Positions 1 through 8,262 of a stretch of DNA of 43,229 bases are shown here, in pieces. Source of the stretch: Mesorhizobium sp. M7A.F.Ca.US.006.01.1.1 (GTDB taxonomy: Bacteria; Pseudomonadota; Alphaproteobacteria; Rhizobiales; Rhizobiaceae); assembly GCF_003997935.1 (NCBI RefSeq), contig NZ_RZQL01000023.1:1-43229 (forward strand), in the 5' to 3' direction. The translations under genes and the position numbers were made by a program. The notes beneath the pieces are model-generated. The model was not told the DNA's origin. It saw nothing but the letters and a program-made list of their open reading frames with translations, and made no database searches. Each line of letters begins with the position of its first letter. Positions within the stretch are counted from its first letter, which is position 1.

Positions 1-5
1 GTCCA

Positions 6-932
6 TCAGAGGCCGAGCATCAGGTCCATGTTCTGGACGGCGGCACCCGAGGCGCCTTTGCCGAGATTGTCGTAGACCGCCAGCAGCAGGGCCTGCGCCC
101 GTTTGTCGTTGGCGAAGACGTAGACCTTCATCCGGTTGGTGCCGTTGTAGATCTCCGGATCGATCTCCGGCATGCGCTCCGAATGCGCATAGGGCGCCAC
201 CTCGACCACGCCGCCCTTGATGGCGGCGAAATGGTCGGCAATCGCCGCATGCAGCTCCGCACCGGTCGGCACATGGTCGAGGCCGCCGAGCTGCAACGGC
301 ACGACGGTGATCATGCCTTGCGCGAAATTGCCGACCGCCGGCTGCATGATCGGATCATGCGACAGCCTTGCATAGGCCCTCAATTCCGGCACGTGCTTGT
401 GCTGCAGAGTGAGACCGTAGGGCAGGAACTCCGAGGCGTCCTCGCCCTTGGCGACATAGTCCTCGATCATCGGCCGTCCGCCGCCCGAATAGCCCGAAAT
501 GCCGTTGACGGTGATCGGGAAATCCGCCGGCAGCAGGCCTGATGTGACCAGCGGCCGCAGCGTGGCGATCGGTCCCTGCGGCCAGCAGCCGGGGTTGGCG
601 ACGCGCTTTGCCGAGGCAATCGTCTTTGCCTGTGCCTTGTCCATCTCGGCGAAACCATACGCCCAGCCTTCAGCCACGCGATGCGCGGTCGACGCATCGA
701 TAACCTTGGTGGTGTCGTTGGCGATCAGCGAAACACTCTCCTTCGCCGCGTCGTCGGGCAGGCACAGGATCGCAACATCGGCGGCATTGAGGAACTCGGC
801 GCGCGCAGCCGTTTCCTTGCGACGCTCGGCGGGAACCGAGATGATTTCCAGGTCGTCGCGCTCGGCCAGCAGCGCCCGGATCTGCAGGCCGGTGGTGCCG
901 TGTTCGCCGTCGATGAAGATTTTCGGTTTCAT
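6..932 (-). CDS. argC: N-acetyl-gamma-glutamyl-phosphate reductase, short type
   Basis: Cytosolic NADPH-dependent reductase of arginine synthesis that converts N-acetylglutamyl phosphate to the semialdehyde. The 308-residue protein opens with IFIDGEHGTTGLQIR, the nucleotide-binding start typical of the short ArgC form, and carries the catalytic cysteine in NPGC (C116). The C-terminal NLGKGASGAAVQNMDLM block is the family hallmark. After the cysteine the sequence reads WPQG rather than the more usual YPTG, a small oddity. It lies 30 bases downstream of speB on the same strand, so the two probably share a transcript. Length and motifs are complete. The identification is firm; the effect of the WPQG change is unknown. 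Confidence 0.95.
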   Translation of the reverse strand: MKPKIFIDGEHGTTGLQIRALLAERDDLEIISVPAERRKETAARAEFLNAADVAILCLPDDAAKESVSLIANDTTKVIDASTAHRVAEGWAYGFAEMDKAQAKTIASAKRVANPGCWPQGPIATLRPLVTSGLLPADFPITVNGISGYSGGGRPMIEDYVAKGEDASEFLPYGLTLQHKHVPELRAYARLSHDPIMQPAVGNFAQGMITVVPLQLGGLDHVPTGAELHAAIADHFAAIKGGVVEVAPYAHSERMPEIDPEIYNGTNRMKVYVFANDKRAQALLLAVYDNLGKGASGAAVQNMDLMLGL

Positions 933-962
933 GGATCGATCAAATTCCCTGATATTTCAAAA

Positions 963-1970
963 CTATATGCCGTGACCATGATTCACTGCGGCGCCATTGT
1001 GGTTGCCGTTGTTCAGCTCTTCAAGCCGGGCCTTCCGTTCAGCCAGCAGGCCGAGATATTGCATGGCCACCATCGAGCCGGCGATCGCCGTTATATCGGC
1101 GTGATCATAGGCCGGCGCAACCTCTACGACATCGGCGCCGACAATGTCGACCTGGTTGAGCTGGCGCAGCGTCGACAGGATCTTCGCCGAGGACGGTCCG
1201 CCGGCAACCGGCGTGCCTGTGCCAGGCGCATAGGCCGGATCGAGGCAGTCGATGTCGAAGGTGAGATAGGTCTTCTTGCCGCCGGTGCGGTCGACAATGG
1301 CGTAGGCGATGTCGGACGCCCGCATCTCCTCGATTTCATGGCCATGGAGGATCTTGATGCCGAACGTGTCGGGCGCATGGGTGCGGATGCCGATCTGGAT
1401 CGAACGGTCGGGATCGATGATGCCTTCCTTGACGGCGCGGCCAACGAAGGATCCGTGGTCGATGCGCTTGCCGTCGTCCGGCCAGGTATCCTGATGGGCG
1501 TCGAACTGCACCAAGGCGAGCGGACCATGGACGGCGGCATGCGCCTTGAGCAGCGGCCAGGTGACGAAATGATCGCCGCCGAGCGTCAGCAGGAAGGCGC
1601 CGGATTTGAGGATCTTCGCCGCTTCGCGCTCGATCGTGCCGGGTGTCTTCTGGTGATTGCCCGAATCGAGCAGGCAATCGCCATAGTCGACGACTGCGAG
1701 ATGCTCGAACAGATCGCGTGAAAACGGATACTGCGGGTCGTTGTCGAGGATCGCCGAGGCGCGGCGGATGGCCTGCGGCCCGAAACGAGCGCCTGGCCGG
1801 TTGGTGACGGCGGCGTCGAAGGGGATACCCCACACCACCGCATCCGCCCCCTTCACGTCCTTGGTGTATTTGCGCCGCATGAACGACAGCGCGCCGGAAT
1901 AGGTCGGCTCGAACGCGGCACCCGTTTTGGAACGGGCGGTGAAGGCGTTGTCGATGTTGTTGTTCGCCAT
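963..1970 (-). CDS. speB: agmatinase / ureohydrolase family protein
   Basis: Arginase-fold manganese enzyme that hydrolyses a guanidino compound, by family agmatine to putrescine plus urea. The 335-residue protein shows the metal ligands in order: GGDHF (H134), DAHQD (D157, H159, D161) and DIDCLDP (D239, D241), followed by the AYAPGTGTP substrate loop. I chose the start at 1970 because a GAGG ribosome site lies just upstream; an in-frame ATG at 2003 would add 11 unlikely residues. The C-terminus ends in a His/Asn-rich tail (NHNGAAVNHGHGI). It lies upstream of argC and divergent from the acyltransferase. Related rhizobial enzymes can prefer guanidinobutyrate or similar substrates, so the exact substrate is open. 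Confidence 0.88.
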   Translation of the reverse strand: MANNNIDNAFTARSKTGAAFEPTYSGALSFMRRKYTKDVKGADAVVWGIPFDAAVTNRPGARFGPQAIRRASAILDNDPQYPFSRDLFEHLAVVDYGDCLLDSGNHQKTPGTIEREAAKILKSGAFLLTLGGDHFVTWPLLKAHAAVHGPLALVQFDAHQDTWPDDGKRIDHGSFVGRAVKEGIIDPDRSIQIGIRTHAPDTFGIKILHGHEIEEMRASDIAYAIVDRTGGKKTYLTFDIDCLDPAYAPGTGTPVAGGPSSAKILSTLRQLNQVDIVGADVVEVAPAYDHADITAIAGSMVAMQYLGLLAERKARLEELNNGNHNGAAVNHGHGI

Positions 1971-2093
1971 TACGGATCCTCGTTTTTCATCGGGTTGCAA
2001 CAACTACAGAACCGGCACGGAAGATGCCAGTCACAGCTTGGCGAGACGGAATGGCGCTGCCCGAGTGCCACGGCAAGACAGGATTGTATCATC

Positions 2094-3302
2094 ATGACGC
2101 AGACCGCGTTTCTCAACCCCACCCGTGCCGCGGCGTCGACCCACACCGGCACGATCGCGGGTGAACGGTTCCTGGTCCTCGATTCGTGGCGCGGCATCTG
2201 CGCGCTTCTGGTGGCGCTGTTTCACTTCCCGACCGGTTCGACGGTTTCGCAAAGCGCCTTCATCGGTTCGTCCTACCTGTTCGTCGATTTCTTCTTCGTG
2301 CTTTCCGGTTTCGTCATCGCCAGCAGCTACGGCGATCGGCTGAACCAGCCGAAACAGGTCGCGCGCTTCGCACTGGTCCGTTTCGGCCGCATCTATCCGC
2401 TGCATCTGCTCATGCTTGCCGCCTTTGCCGGCTTCGAGCTGCTGCGGCTGATGCTGCCGCAACTGCATGGAACCGGGGCCGCTCCCTTCACCGGCGGCTT
2501 CGACCCTAGGAGTCTGCTTGCCAATCTTCTCCTGCTGCAGGGTGTCGGCTTCGAGGATCAATTGACCTGGAATGCGCCTAGCTGGAGCATTTCGGCCGAG
2601 TTCTTCGCCTATCTCCTGTTTGCCGGCGTGGTCTTCGTTGCCGGCGCGCGCGCCTGGATATGGTTCGTCGCTGCCGCCGTCACCGCGCCGCTGTTCCTGC
2701 TCGGCTTCTCGACCCATCATATGGATGTGTCCTTCGATTTCGGCTTCATCCGCTGCCTGTACGGCTTCTCGCTCGGCGCCTTGCTGGCCTGGTTTCAGCA
2801 TGATTCCATTGCAGGGGCGCGACAGGCTCTCGCCAGGGGCGGCCCGCGGATGGCTTGGACCCTTGCCGAGATCGTCATGGTGGCCGTCATCGTGCTTTTC
2901 GTCTCGCTGGCGGGCGACAATGATTTCGGCATCGCGGCCCCCTTGGTGTTCGCCCTGGCGCTGTTTCTGTTCGCCCATGAGGGCGGCTGGATCAGCGCCT
3001 TGCTGAGAGCGCCGTTCATGCTGACCCTCGGCGCGCTGTCCTACTCGATCTACATGGTCCACATTTTCGTCCAGGCGCGCCTGATCAACGTCGCCGGGCT
3101 CGTCGAGCGCAAGCTTGGCCTCGGCCTGATCGGCGACTTCATGCTGCGCGGCCAGCCTGCCACCGGCTTCGGTGCCGGCTGGACGGGAGCGGTGGCGATC
3201 GTTGTCATGCTCGCCGCTACCATTGCCGCCTCCTGGATCACCTGGCGTTTCGTGGAGATGCCGGCCATGGCGTGGTTCCGCAGGCTCTCGAAACGCATCT
3301 GA
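2094..3302 (+). CDS. acyltransferase 3 family membrane protein (OafA/YrhL-like)
   Basis: Integral membrane acyltransferase of the acyltransferase-3 family, which typically O-acetylates surface polysaccharides or lipids. The 402-residue protein has about ten hydrophobic segments. Near the N-terminus it has DSWRGICALLVALFHF, holding the conserved Arg and His, and further on the RFGRIYPLH motif of the second loop. A late SYSIYMVHIF segment is also typical. The start at 2094 follows an AGGA site; an upstream in-frame ATG (1995) would add 33 hydrophilic residues not seen in the family. It is divergent from speB, and 96 bases downstream comes a secreted phosphodiesterase on the same strand. The acceptor molecule cannot be told from sequence. 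Confidence 0.85.
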   Translation: MTQTAFLNPTRAAASTHTGTIAGERFLVLDSWRGICALLVALFHFPTGSTVSQSAFIGSSYLFVDFFFVLSGFVIASSYGDRLNQPKQVARFALVRFGRIYPLHLLMLAAFAGFELLRLMLPQLHGTGAAPFTGGFDPRSLLANLLLLQGVGFEDQLTWNAPSWSISAEFFAYLLFAGVVFVAGARAWIWFVAAAVTAPLFLLGFSTHHMDVSFDFGFIRCLYGFSLGALLAWFQHDSIAGARQALARGGPRMAWTLAEIVMVAVIVLFVSLAGDNDFGIAAPLVFALALFLFAHEGGWISALLRAPFMLTLGALSYSIYMVHIFVQARLINVAGLVERKLGLGLIGDFMLRGQPATGFGAGWTGAVAIVVMLAATIAASWITWRFVEMPAMAWFRRLSKRI

Positions 3303-3398
3303 GGCACCCGCTGCGAGTATTCCGCTAGCCGGCTTCGTTCACCCAGATGTCACGGGCATCGCCTATCCGGGTGTCGATCCGGCAAGGAGCGATTCTCG

Positions 3399-4457
3399 AT
3401 GCGGACCATCTGGCTGAGCCTTCTGCTTTACACGGCCCTGGCAGCCGCCTCTGGCCAAGCTTTGGCCGGCGAGACCCGCGCCAGACAGATCCTCGACCGC
3501 TTTGAGCATGCCAACCAATGGCGCGACCACGTCATGGTGGCCGCGCATCGCGCCGGCAGCATGCAGGCCGGCAAGACGCTCTATGCGGAAAATTCGATCG
3601 CCGCTGTCGAAGGCTCGATCGCCATGGGCGCCGAAATCGTCGAGGTCGACATAAGGCGCTCGAAGGACGGCGAGTTCGTCGTCATGCATGACAGCTGGCT
3701 CGACCGCAGCACGACCTGCAAGGGCGAGGTGGTCAAATACACGCTGGCCGAACTGAAGACCTGCAGGCTGGTGGTCGAAGGCACCGGTGCGGTGACAGGT
3801 GAAACAGTCTCGACGCTGCGCGAGATGCTGATGGCGACCAGGGACAGGATCCTCATCAACCTCGACAACAAGCTCGACGTCGGCGACCTCTCGGGCATGA
3901 TCGCGGTGGCTCGCGATCTCGGCATGGCCGAGCAGGTCATCGTCAAGGAGAATTTGTGGAACCAGAACCGGATCACCACGGTCAAGGCCGCAATGACCGC
4001 TATCGGCGGCGGCTTTCAGTTCATGCCGATCATCGCCGACGACGCGGTGCGTGATGCCGGCTTCGCCGGGACGGTCGACCATGCGTTTTCGCCACGTGCG
4101 ATCGAACTCATCAACTGGCGGGCAGGCGCCGAGACGCTGACCGGGACCGGCGGGCCGCTGTTCAGCGCGCGCATGCGCGCGGCCGCGGTCAGGGGCAACT
4201 GGCACATCTGGGCCGACACCTACGCCATCGCCAACAAACCGGGTGGCTTCCTGGCCGGCGGCCGCGGTGACGAACTGGCCGTGCAGGCCAGCCTGCCACG
4301 CGAAAGCTGGGGTTTCTGGGCCGATCGCGGCGCCACCATCATCCAGACCGACGAGCCGAAGGCGGCCATCGGCTGGCTGGCGGCGAATGGTTTTCGTGTG
4401 CCCTATGCGGACGAGGCGCGGCCGACTGAGCCGGCGAATACGGCGGGCATCAATTAA
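3399..4457 (+). CDS. exported glycerophosphodiester phosphodiesterase family protein
   Basis: GDPD-family hydrolase that splits glycerophosphodiesters into glycerol-3-phosphate and an alcohol, probably in the periplasm. A signal peptide covers about residues 1-23 (hydrophobic stretch ending in QALAG). Catalytic and metal residues follow: HRAG (H50, R51), E64 in YAENS, E82 and D84 in VEVDIRRSKDG, and H97 in VVMHDSWLDRST. An AAGGAG site nine bases before the ATG supports the start. At 352 residues it is longer than the minimal catalytic domain, with extra sequence in the C-terminal third. It follows the acyltransferase on the same strand and may be co-transcribed. Its 3' end faces the aldo/keto reductase across a hairpin. 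Confidence 0.88.
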   Translation: MRTIWLSLLLYTALAAASGQALAGETRARQILDRFEHANQWRDHVMVAAHRAGSMQAGKTLYAENSIAAVEGSIAMGAEIVEVDIRRSKDGEFVVMHDSWLDRSTTCKGEVVKYTLAELKTCRLVVEGTGAVTGETVSTLREMLMATRDRILINLDNKLDVGDLSGMIAVARDLGMAEQVIVKENLWNQNRITTVKAAMTAIGGGFQFMPIIADDAVRDAGFAGTVDHAFSPRAIELINWRAGAETLTGTGGPLFSARMRAAAVRGNWHIWADTYAIANKPGGFLAGGRGDELAVQASLPRESWGFWADRGATIIQTDEPKAAIGWLAANGFRVPYADEARPTEPANTAGIN

Positions 4458-4475
4458 GCGGGGTGGCCTAAGCTG

Positions 4476-4503
4476 CCAATCTTCCCCACGAGGGGGAGAT
4501 TGG
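4476..4503. repeat. intergenic hairpin, bidirectional terminator or repeat fragment
   Basis: An inverted repeat lies between the convergent stops of the phosphodiesterase and the aldo/keto reductase: CCAATCT plus TCCCC pairs with GGGGG plus AGATTGG around an ACGA loop, giving 12 bp with one G-T pair. No strong T run follows. From memory, the CCAATCT-CCCC / GGGG-AGATTGG arms resemble an abundant intergenic repeat of Mesorhizobium genomes; the repeat assignment is inference. Confidence 0.55.
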
Positions 4504-4509
4504 CTAGCT

Positions 4510-5397
4510 TCAAGCCGCCAGCGCCACGCCGTCCAGTTCGCTGAGCGCATCCTGGGGCAATTCGAGTTCAGCCGCCGCTAGATTCTCCCGCAAATGCCCC
4601 ACCGACGACGTGCCGGGGATCAGCAGGATATTGGGCGCGCGGCGCAGCAGCCAGGCGAGCGCGACCTGCATCGGTGTGGCGCCGAGGCGCGCCGCGACGT
4701 CCGACAGGGTGGAGGATTGCAGCGGATTGAAGCCGCCAAGCGGGAAGAACGGCACATAGGCGATGCCGTCGCGGGCAAGGTCGTCGATCAGGGCGTCGTC
4801 ACCGCGATGCGCCAGATTGTACTGGTTCTGCACGCAGACGATCTCGGTGATCCGACGTCCTTGCGCAATCTGCTTCGGCGTCACGTTGCTCAGCCCGATA
4901 TGTCTGACCAGGCCTTTCTGTTGAAGCCCGGCCAGCACGGTGAGCGGCGCTTCGATCGACCCTTCGGCTGGACCATGGGTATTGAACATGATGCGCAAAT
5001 TGACCACATCAAGCACGTCGAGCCCGAGATTGCTTAGATTGTCGTGCACCGCCTGGGTCAGCTCTTCCGCGGAAAAGGCCGGCAGCCACGATCCATCCGC
5101 GCCGCGCCGGGCGCCGATCTTGGTGACGATGACGAGATCGTCAGGGTAGGGCGCCAGCGCTTCGCGGATCAAAAGATTGGTGACGTGCGGGCCATAGAAG
5201 TCGCTGGTGTCGATGTGGTCGACGCCTTGCGTCACTGCCTCGCGCAGCACGGCCAGTGCCGCGTCATGGTCCTTGGGCGGCCCGAACACGCCGGGTCCGG
5301 CGAGTTGCATGGCACCGTAGCCGAGCCGCTTCACGGTGCGGCTGCCAAGCTTGAAGATGGCGGGGGCGAAGGTGCCGGATTGTTGGATGTTGGACAT
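4510..5397 (-). CDS. aldo/keto reductase (YdbC/pyridoxal-reductase-like subgroup)
   Basis: NAD(P)H-dependent oxidoreductase with a TIM-barrel fold, 295 residues. The AKR tetrad is partly visible: D63 and Y68 in HIDTSDFYGP and K93 in VTKIGAR. The position of the usual catalytic His reads as Arg135 in VVNLRIM, a pattern I associate with the YdbC-like subgroup. The phosphate-binding LIPGTSSVGHLREN segment near the C-terminus is typical. The start at 5397 is fixed by a strong AAAGGAGA site. The longer reading frame to 5817 has no such site and runs antisense through LysR. It is divergent from the LysR gene with a 91-base gap, so that regulator probably controls it. The substrate is unknown. Confidence 0.85.
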   Translation of the reverse strand: MSNIQQSGTFAPAIFKLGSRTVKRLGYGAMQLAGPGVFGPPKDHDAALAVLREAVTQGVDHIDTSDFYGPHVTNLLIREALAPYPDDLVIVTKIGARRGADGSWLPAFSAEELTQAVHDNLSNLGLDVLDVVNLRIMFNTHGPAEGSIEAPLTVLAGLQQKGLVRHIGLSNVTPKQIAQGRRITEIVCVQNQYNLAHRGDDALIDDLARDGIAYVPFFPLGGFNPLQSSTLSDVAARLGATPMQVALAWLLRRAPNILLIPGTSSVGHLRENLAAAELELPQDALSELDGVALAA

Positions 5398-5488
5398 GAT
5401 TGATCTCCTTTGAGGAGGCAGAGATAGGCGCTGCCCAACCTCGTGATAATCCGGTACAATCCACACAGGCCGTGCGGAATGGCGAACA

Positions 5489-6388
5489 ATGATGGACCTC
5501 AGCGATCTGAACGCTTTCGTGGCAGTGGCGCGCGCCGGCGGTTTTCGCGATGGGGCGCGTGCCAGCGGCGGCAGCGCCTCCGGCTTGAGTGAGGCGGTGC
5601 GTCGCCTGGAAGCGCAGCTCGGTGTCAGGCTGTTCAACCGCACGACGCGCAGCGTTGTTCCGACCGAGGCGGGCCTCAGCCTGCTGGAGCGGCTCGGCCC
5701 GGCGCTGTCGGAGGTGGAGGCGGCGCTGGATGTGGTGAACGGCTTTCGCGACAGGCCGGCTGGCTCGTTGCGTCTCAATGTGCCGGTTAGTGCCGCGCGG
5801 TTGATCTTGCCGGACATCGTGCCGGGTTTCCTCGCCGCCTATCCCGGTATCCGGCTGGAGGTGATCGCCGATGAGAACTTCGTCGACGTGCTGGCGGCCG
5901 GCTGCGACGCCGGCATCCGCTATGACGAGCGGCTGGAACAGGACATGATCGCGGTGCCCATCGGACCGCGCGTGCAGCATTTCGCCACCGCCGCCAGCCC
6001 TGCCTATCTTGCTCGCCATGGCCGGCCGCAACACCCGAGCGACCTGCTTGGTCACTCTTGCGTGCGCGGCCGGTTTGCCAGCGGTGCGATGCTGCCTTGG
6101 GAATTCGAGCGCGACGGCGAGGTGGTCCGAATCGATTCGACGGGGCCTCTGATCGTGCGGATCGGCGGGGCGACCGATCTTGCCGTCGACGCGGCCATTG
6201 CCGGCACCGGCATCATCGGCCTCTTCGAGGGCTGGCTTCGCCCTTACTTCGACAGCGGCGCGCTTGAGCCCGTGCTCGAACCGTGGTGGCAAAGTTTCCC
6301 CGGACCGTTTCTCTATTATCCCGGCCGGCGCCTGGTTCCGGCCCCGCTGCGGGCGTTCATCGATTTCATCAGGGCTGGCAAACCCTGA
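5489..6388 (+). CDS. LysR-family transcriptional regulator
   Basis: LysR-type regulator of 299 residues. The winged helix-turn-helix occupies about residues 1-60 (LNAFVAVARAGGFRDGA, then LSEAVRRLEAQLGVRLFNRTTRSV). The effector-binding domain starts near residue 90 (GSLRLNVPVSAARLILPDIVPGFL). Two adjacent ATG codons (5489, 5492) could both serve as start. It is divergent from the aldo/keto reductase, the usual layout of a LysR regulator with its target; this pairing is inferred. Downstream lies a hairpin shared with the end of the rplM-rpsI operon. The inducer is not predictable. Confidence 0.92.
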   Translation: MMDLSDLNAFVAVARAGGFRDGARASGGSASGLSEAVRRLEAQLGVRLFNRTTRSVVPTEAGLSLLERLGPALSEVEAALDVVNGFRDRPAGSLRLNVPVSAARLILPDIVPGFLAAYPGIRLEVIADENFVDVLAAGCDAGIRYDERLEQDMIAVPIGPRVQHFATAASPAYLARHGRPQHPSDLLGHSCVRGRFASGAMLPWEFERDGEVVRIDSTGPLIVRIGGATDLAVDAAIAGTGIIGLFEGWLRPYFDSGALEPVLEPWWQSFPGPFLYYPGRRLVPAPLRAFIDFIRAGKP

Positions 6389-6432
6389 CGTGGCGCCAGG
6401 CATGAATTGCGCCGGCGCCATCACCCCAAAAC

Positions 6433-6459
6433 AAAAAAGCCGCCCGGGGGCGGCCTTTT
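6433..6459 (-). terminator. intrinsic terminator of rplM-rpsI, probably bidirectional
   Basis: A GC-rich stem (GCCGCC pairing with GGCGGC, 6439-6454) is flanked by six A on the left and four T on the right. Read on the minus strand it ends in TTTTTT 25 bases beyond the rpsI stop. On the plus strand it could also stop LysR transcripts. Confidence 0.85.
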
Positions 6460-6483
6460 CGATTGTCTGAAGCTGCGAAGTGC

Positions 6484-6966
6484 TTAGCGCTTCGAGAACT
6501 GGAACGAACGACGGGCCTTCGCCTTGCCGTACTTTTTGCGCTCGACGACGCGGCTGTCGCGAGTCAGGAAGCCGCCCTTCTTGAGCACGGCGCGCAGCGT
6601 CGGCTCGTAGTAGGTCAGCGCCTTGGAGATGCCGTGGCGCACGGCGCCCGCCTGGCCGGAGAGACCGCCGCCGACAACGGTCGCGACGATGTCGTACTGG
6701 CCGGCGCGGTTGGAGGCGATGATCGGCTGGTTGAGGATCATCTGCAGGACCGGACGCGCGAAATAGGTCGCGAATTCCTTGTCGTTGACGATGATCTTGC
6801 CGGAACCCGGCTTCACCCAGACGCGCGCAATGGCGTTCTTGCGCTTGCCGGTGGCATAGGCGCGGCCCGACTTGTCGAGCTTCTGGACGTGGACGGGTGC
6901 CGCCGGCTGGGTATTGGTGTTGCCGGTGGCGGCGCCCAGTTCTGCGAGCGAGGAAAGCTCAGCCAT
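6484..6966 (-). CDS. rpsI: 30S ribosomal protein S9
   Basis: Small-subunit ribosomal protein uS9, whose C-terminal tail reaches the P-site tRNA. The 160-residue form has an N-terminal extension of about 35 residues ([14 protein letters not shown] and onward) before the conserved [14 protein letters not shown] core, as in other alphaproteobacteria. The [19 protein letters not shown] block and the basic end RRSFQFSKR are family hallmarks. The start lies one base after the rplM stop, so translation is coupled in a two-gene operon, followed by a strong terminator. Confidence 0.98.
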   Translation of the reverse strand: MAELSSLAELGAATGNTNTQPAAPVHVQKLDKSGRAYATGKRKNAIARVWVKPGSGKIIVNDKEFATYFARPVLQMILNQPIIASNRAGQYDIVATVVGGGLSGQAGAVRHGISKALTYYEPTLRAVLKKGGFLTRDSRVVERKKYGKAKARRSFQFSKR

Positions 6967-6967
6967 C

Positions 6968-7432
6968 TTATGCGACCTTCTTGTTCTTGGCGTTCAGCTT
7001 GGCCACGTCGAGCACGACGGGCTGCTGGGCGACATGCGGATGCTCGGCGCCTGCATAGACGCGCAGGTTCTTCATCTGGCGACGGCCGAGCGGGCCACGC
7101 GGGACCATGCGCTCAACGGCCTTCTCAACGACACGCTCGGGGAAACGACCCTCGAGCAACTGGCGCGCGGTGCGCTCCTTGATGCCGCCTGGGTGGCCGG
7201 TGTGCCAGTAATAGACCTTGTCGGTGAACTTCTTGCCGGTGAACACCACCTTGTCGGCATTGATGACGATGACGTTGTCGCCGTCGTCGACATGCGGGGT
7301 GAACGTCGGCTTGTGCTTGCCGCGAAGATGATTGGCGATGACAGTGGCCAGACGACCGACGACGAGACCTTCGGCGTCGATCAGGATCCACTTCTTCACC
7401 ACATCCGCAGGCTTCTGCGAAAAGGTTGTCAT
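6968..7432 (-). CDS. rplM: 50S ribosomal protein L13
   Basis: Large-subunit protein uL13, 154 residues. Visible hallmarks are [18 protein letters not shown], the [12 protein letters not shown] strand, [12 protein letters not shown], and the [23 protein letters not shown] helix. It is the first gene of the rplM-rpsI operon. A promoter with near-consensus elements lies at 7557-7585, and the roughly 115-base leader contains two hairpins, which suggests leader-based control of the kind known for r-protein operons (the mechanism is inferred). Confidence 0.98.
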   Translation of the reverse strand: MTTFSQKPADVVKKWILIDAEGLVVGRLATVIANHLRGKHKPTFTPHVDDGDNVIVINADKVVFTGKKFTDKVYYWHTGHPGGIKERTARQLLEGRFPERVVEKAVERMVPRGPLGRRQMKNLRVYAGAEHPHVAQQPVVLDVAKLNAKNKKVA

Positions 7433-7485
7433 GTTTTCTGCTTTCGGTTCGGACCTTCACGGGGAAGGCGTTTCTTGTTGCTTGG

Positions 7486-7515
7486 ATTGGCGAAAAGCGC
7501 TTGCCCGCCGCCAAT
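7486..7515 (-). promoter_or_regulatory. second hairpin in the rplM leader
   Basis: ATTGGCG (7486-7492) pairs perfectly with CGCCAAT (7509-7515), enclosing a 16-base loop region that includes AAGCGCTT. It lies about 55 bases before the rplM start. With the hairpin at 7525-7542 it fills most of the leader, so it is a candidate binding site for ribosomal-protein feedback. Confidence 0.45.
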
Positions 7516-7524
7516 AACAAAACG

Positions 7525-7542
7525 GCGGCCTTTGCGGGCCGC
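7525..7542 (-). promoter_or_regulatory. 5'-proximal hairpin of the rplM leader (terminator-like)
   Basis: GCGGCC (7525-7530) and GGCCGC (7537-7542) form a short GC stem. On the minus strand it is followed by CGTTTTGTTATT. It sits only a few bases after the expected transcription start and could be an attenuator, a stabilising 5' hairpin, or the terminator of the upstream thioesterase gene. Confidence 0.45.
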
Positions 7543-7556
7543 TGCTTCGTGAGGGG

Positions 7557-7585
7557 CTTATAGGCGAGGGTGGTTGCCGCGTCAA
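7557..7585 (-). promoter_or_regulatory. sigma-70-type promoter of rplM-rpsI
   Basis: On the minus strand TTGACG (7585-7580) and TATAAG (7562-7557) are separated by exactly 17 bases, close to the vegetative consensus. The expected start near 7550 gives a leader of about 115 bases. It lies between the thioesterase stop and rplM, so the ribosomal operon has its own promoter. Confidence 0.7.
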
Positions 7586-7647
7586 GGCGAGTGAAAAGGC
7601 TTGCAGCAGCTAAAACATAAGAAAACCAATGACTTGGCCAAAAGGTA

Positions 7648-8112
7648 TTATTTTACCACATCGCCGCTCCGCTTCGGCGGGATCGAATAGGTGCCGGTGG
7701 CGTGCGCCACCGTATGTCCTTCCGGGCCGGCAACCATGTCGATGTCGAACACCATCAGGCTCTTTCCCAGCTTCAGGATGCGGCAATGGCCGTCGATCGG
7801 TCCGGCCGCGGCCTTGCGCACGAAATTGATGTCGAGGTTGACGGTAACGGAAAGCGCATCCGGCCCGGCATGGCTGAGCACGCAGACGTATCCGCCAATG
7901 TCGGCCAGCGTGAACAGCGACGGGCCGGATACGGTGCCGCCGGGACGCAAATGCCGCTCGCCGGCATTGAGCCGCACGGTGCAGCCGCCAGGGAACACGT
8001 CGATGGCTTCGAAATATTTGAACTGCTCGTTGAGCTGCGGATAGACGGTCTCCATCAGCGCATTGACTTGTTGCGCGGTCAGCACCGGCTTCAAATTGGT
8101 TTGGGCGGGCAT
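7648..8112 (-). CDS. PaaI-family hotdog thioesterase
   Basis: Predicted acyl-CoA thioesterase of the hotdog fold, 154 residues. The pattern GGTVSGPSLFTLADIGGYVCVLSHAGP matches the central helix region of PaaI-type enzymes, and the strands SVTVNLDINFVRKAAAGPIDGHCRIL and HTVAHATGTYSIP follow. The start at 8112 has a GAGAG site upstream; an in-frame codon at 8166 would add 18 basic residues. It is a single gene divergent from the crotonase-like gene and upstream of the rplM promoter. The acyl substrate is unknown. Confidence 0.82.
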   Translation of the reverse strand: MPAQTNLKPVLTAQQVNALMETVYPQLNEQFKYFEAIDVFPGGCTVRLNAGERHLRPGGTVSGPSLFTLADIGGYVCVLSHAGPDALSVTVNLDINFVRKAAAGPIDGHCRILKLGKSLMVFDIDMVAGPEGHTVAHATGTYSIPPKRSGDVVK

Positions 8113-8262
8113 GTCGGTCTCTCGTTTTGGCCTACCTGTATGGGCGCGGCGCGGCATTTCTGACAACCTTCGTCCCCTGGCGCAAGCGATCGGTGTTGGA
8201 CGAAACCTGATCCGGTATTAGATACTCTGGCAGCCCCAGGCGGAATCGCGGAGACCTTATCC

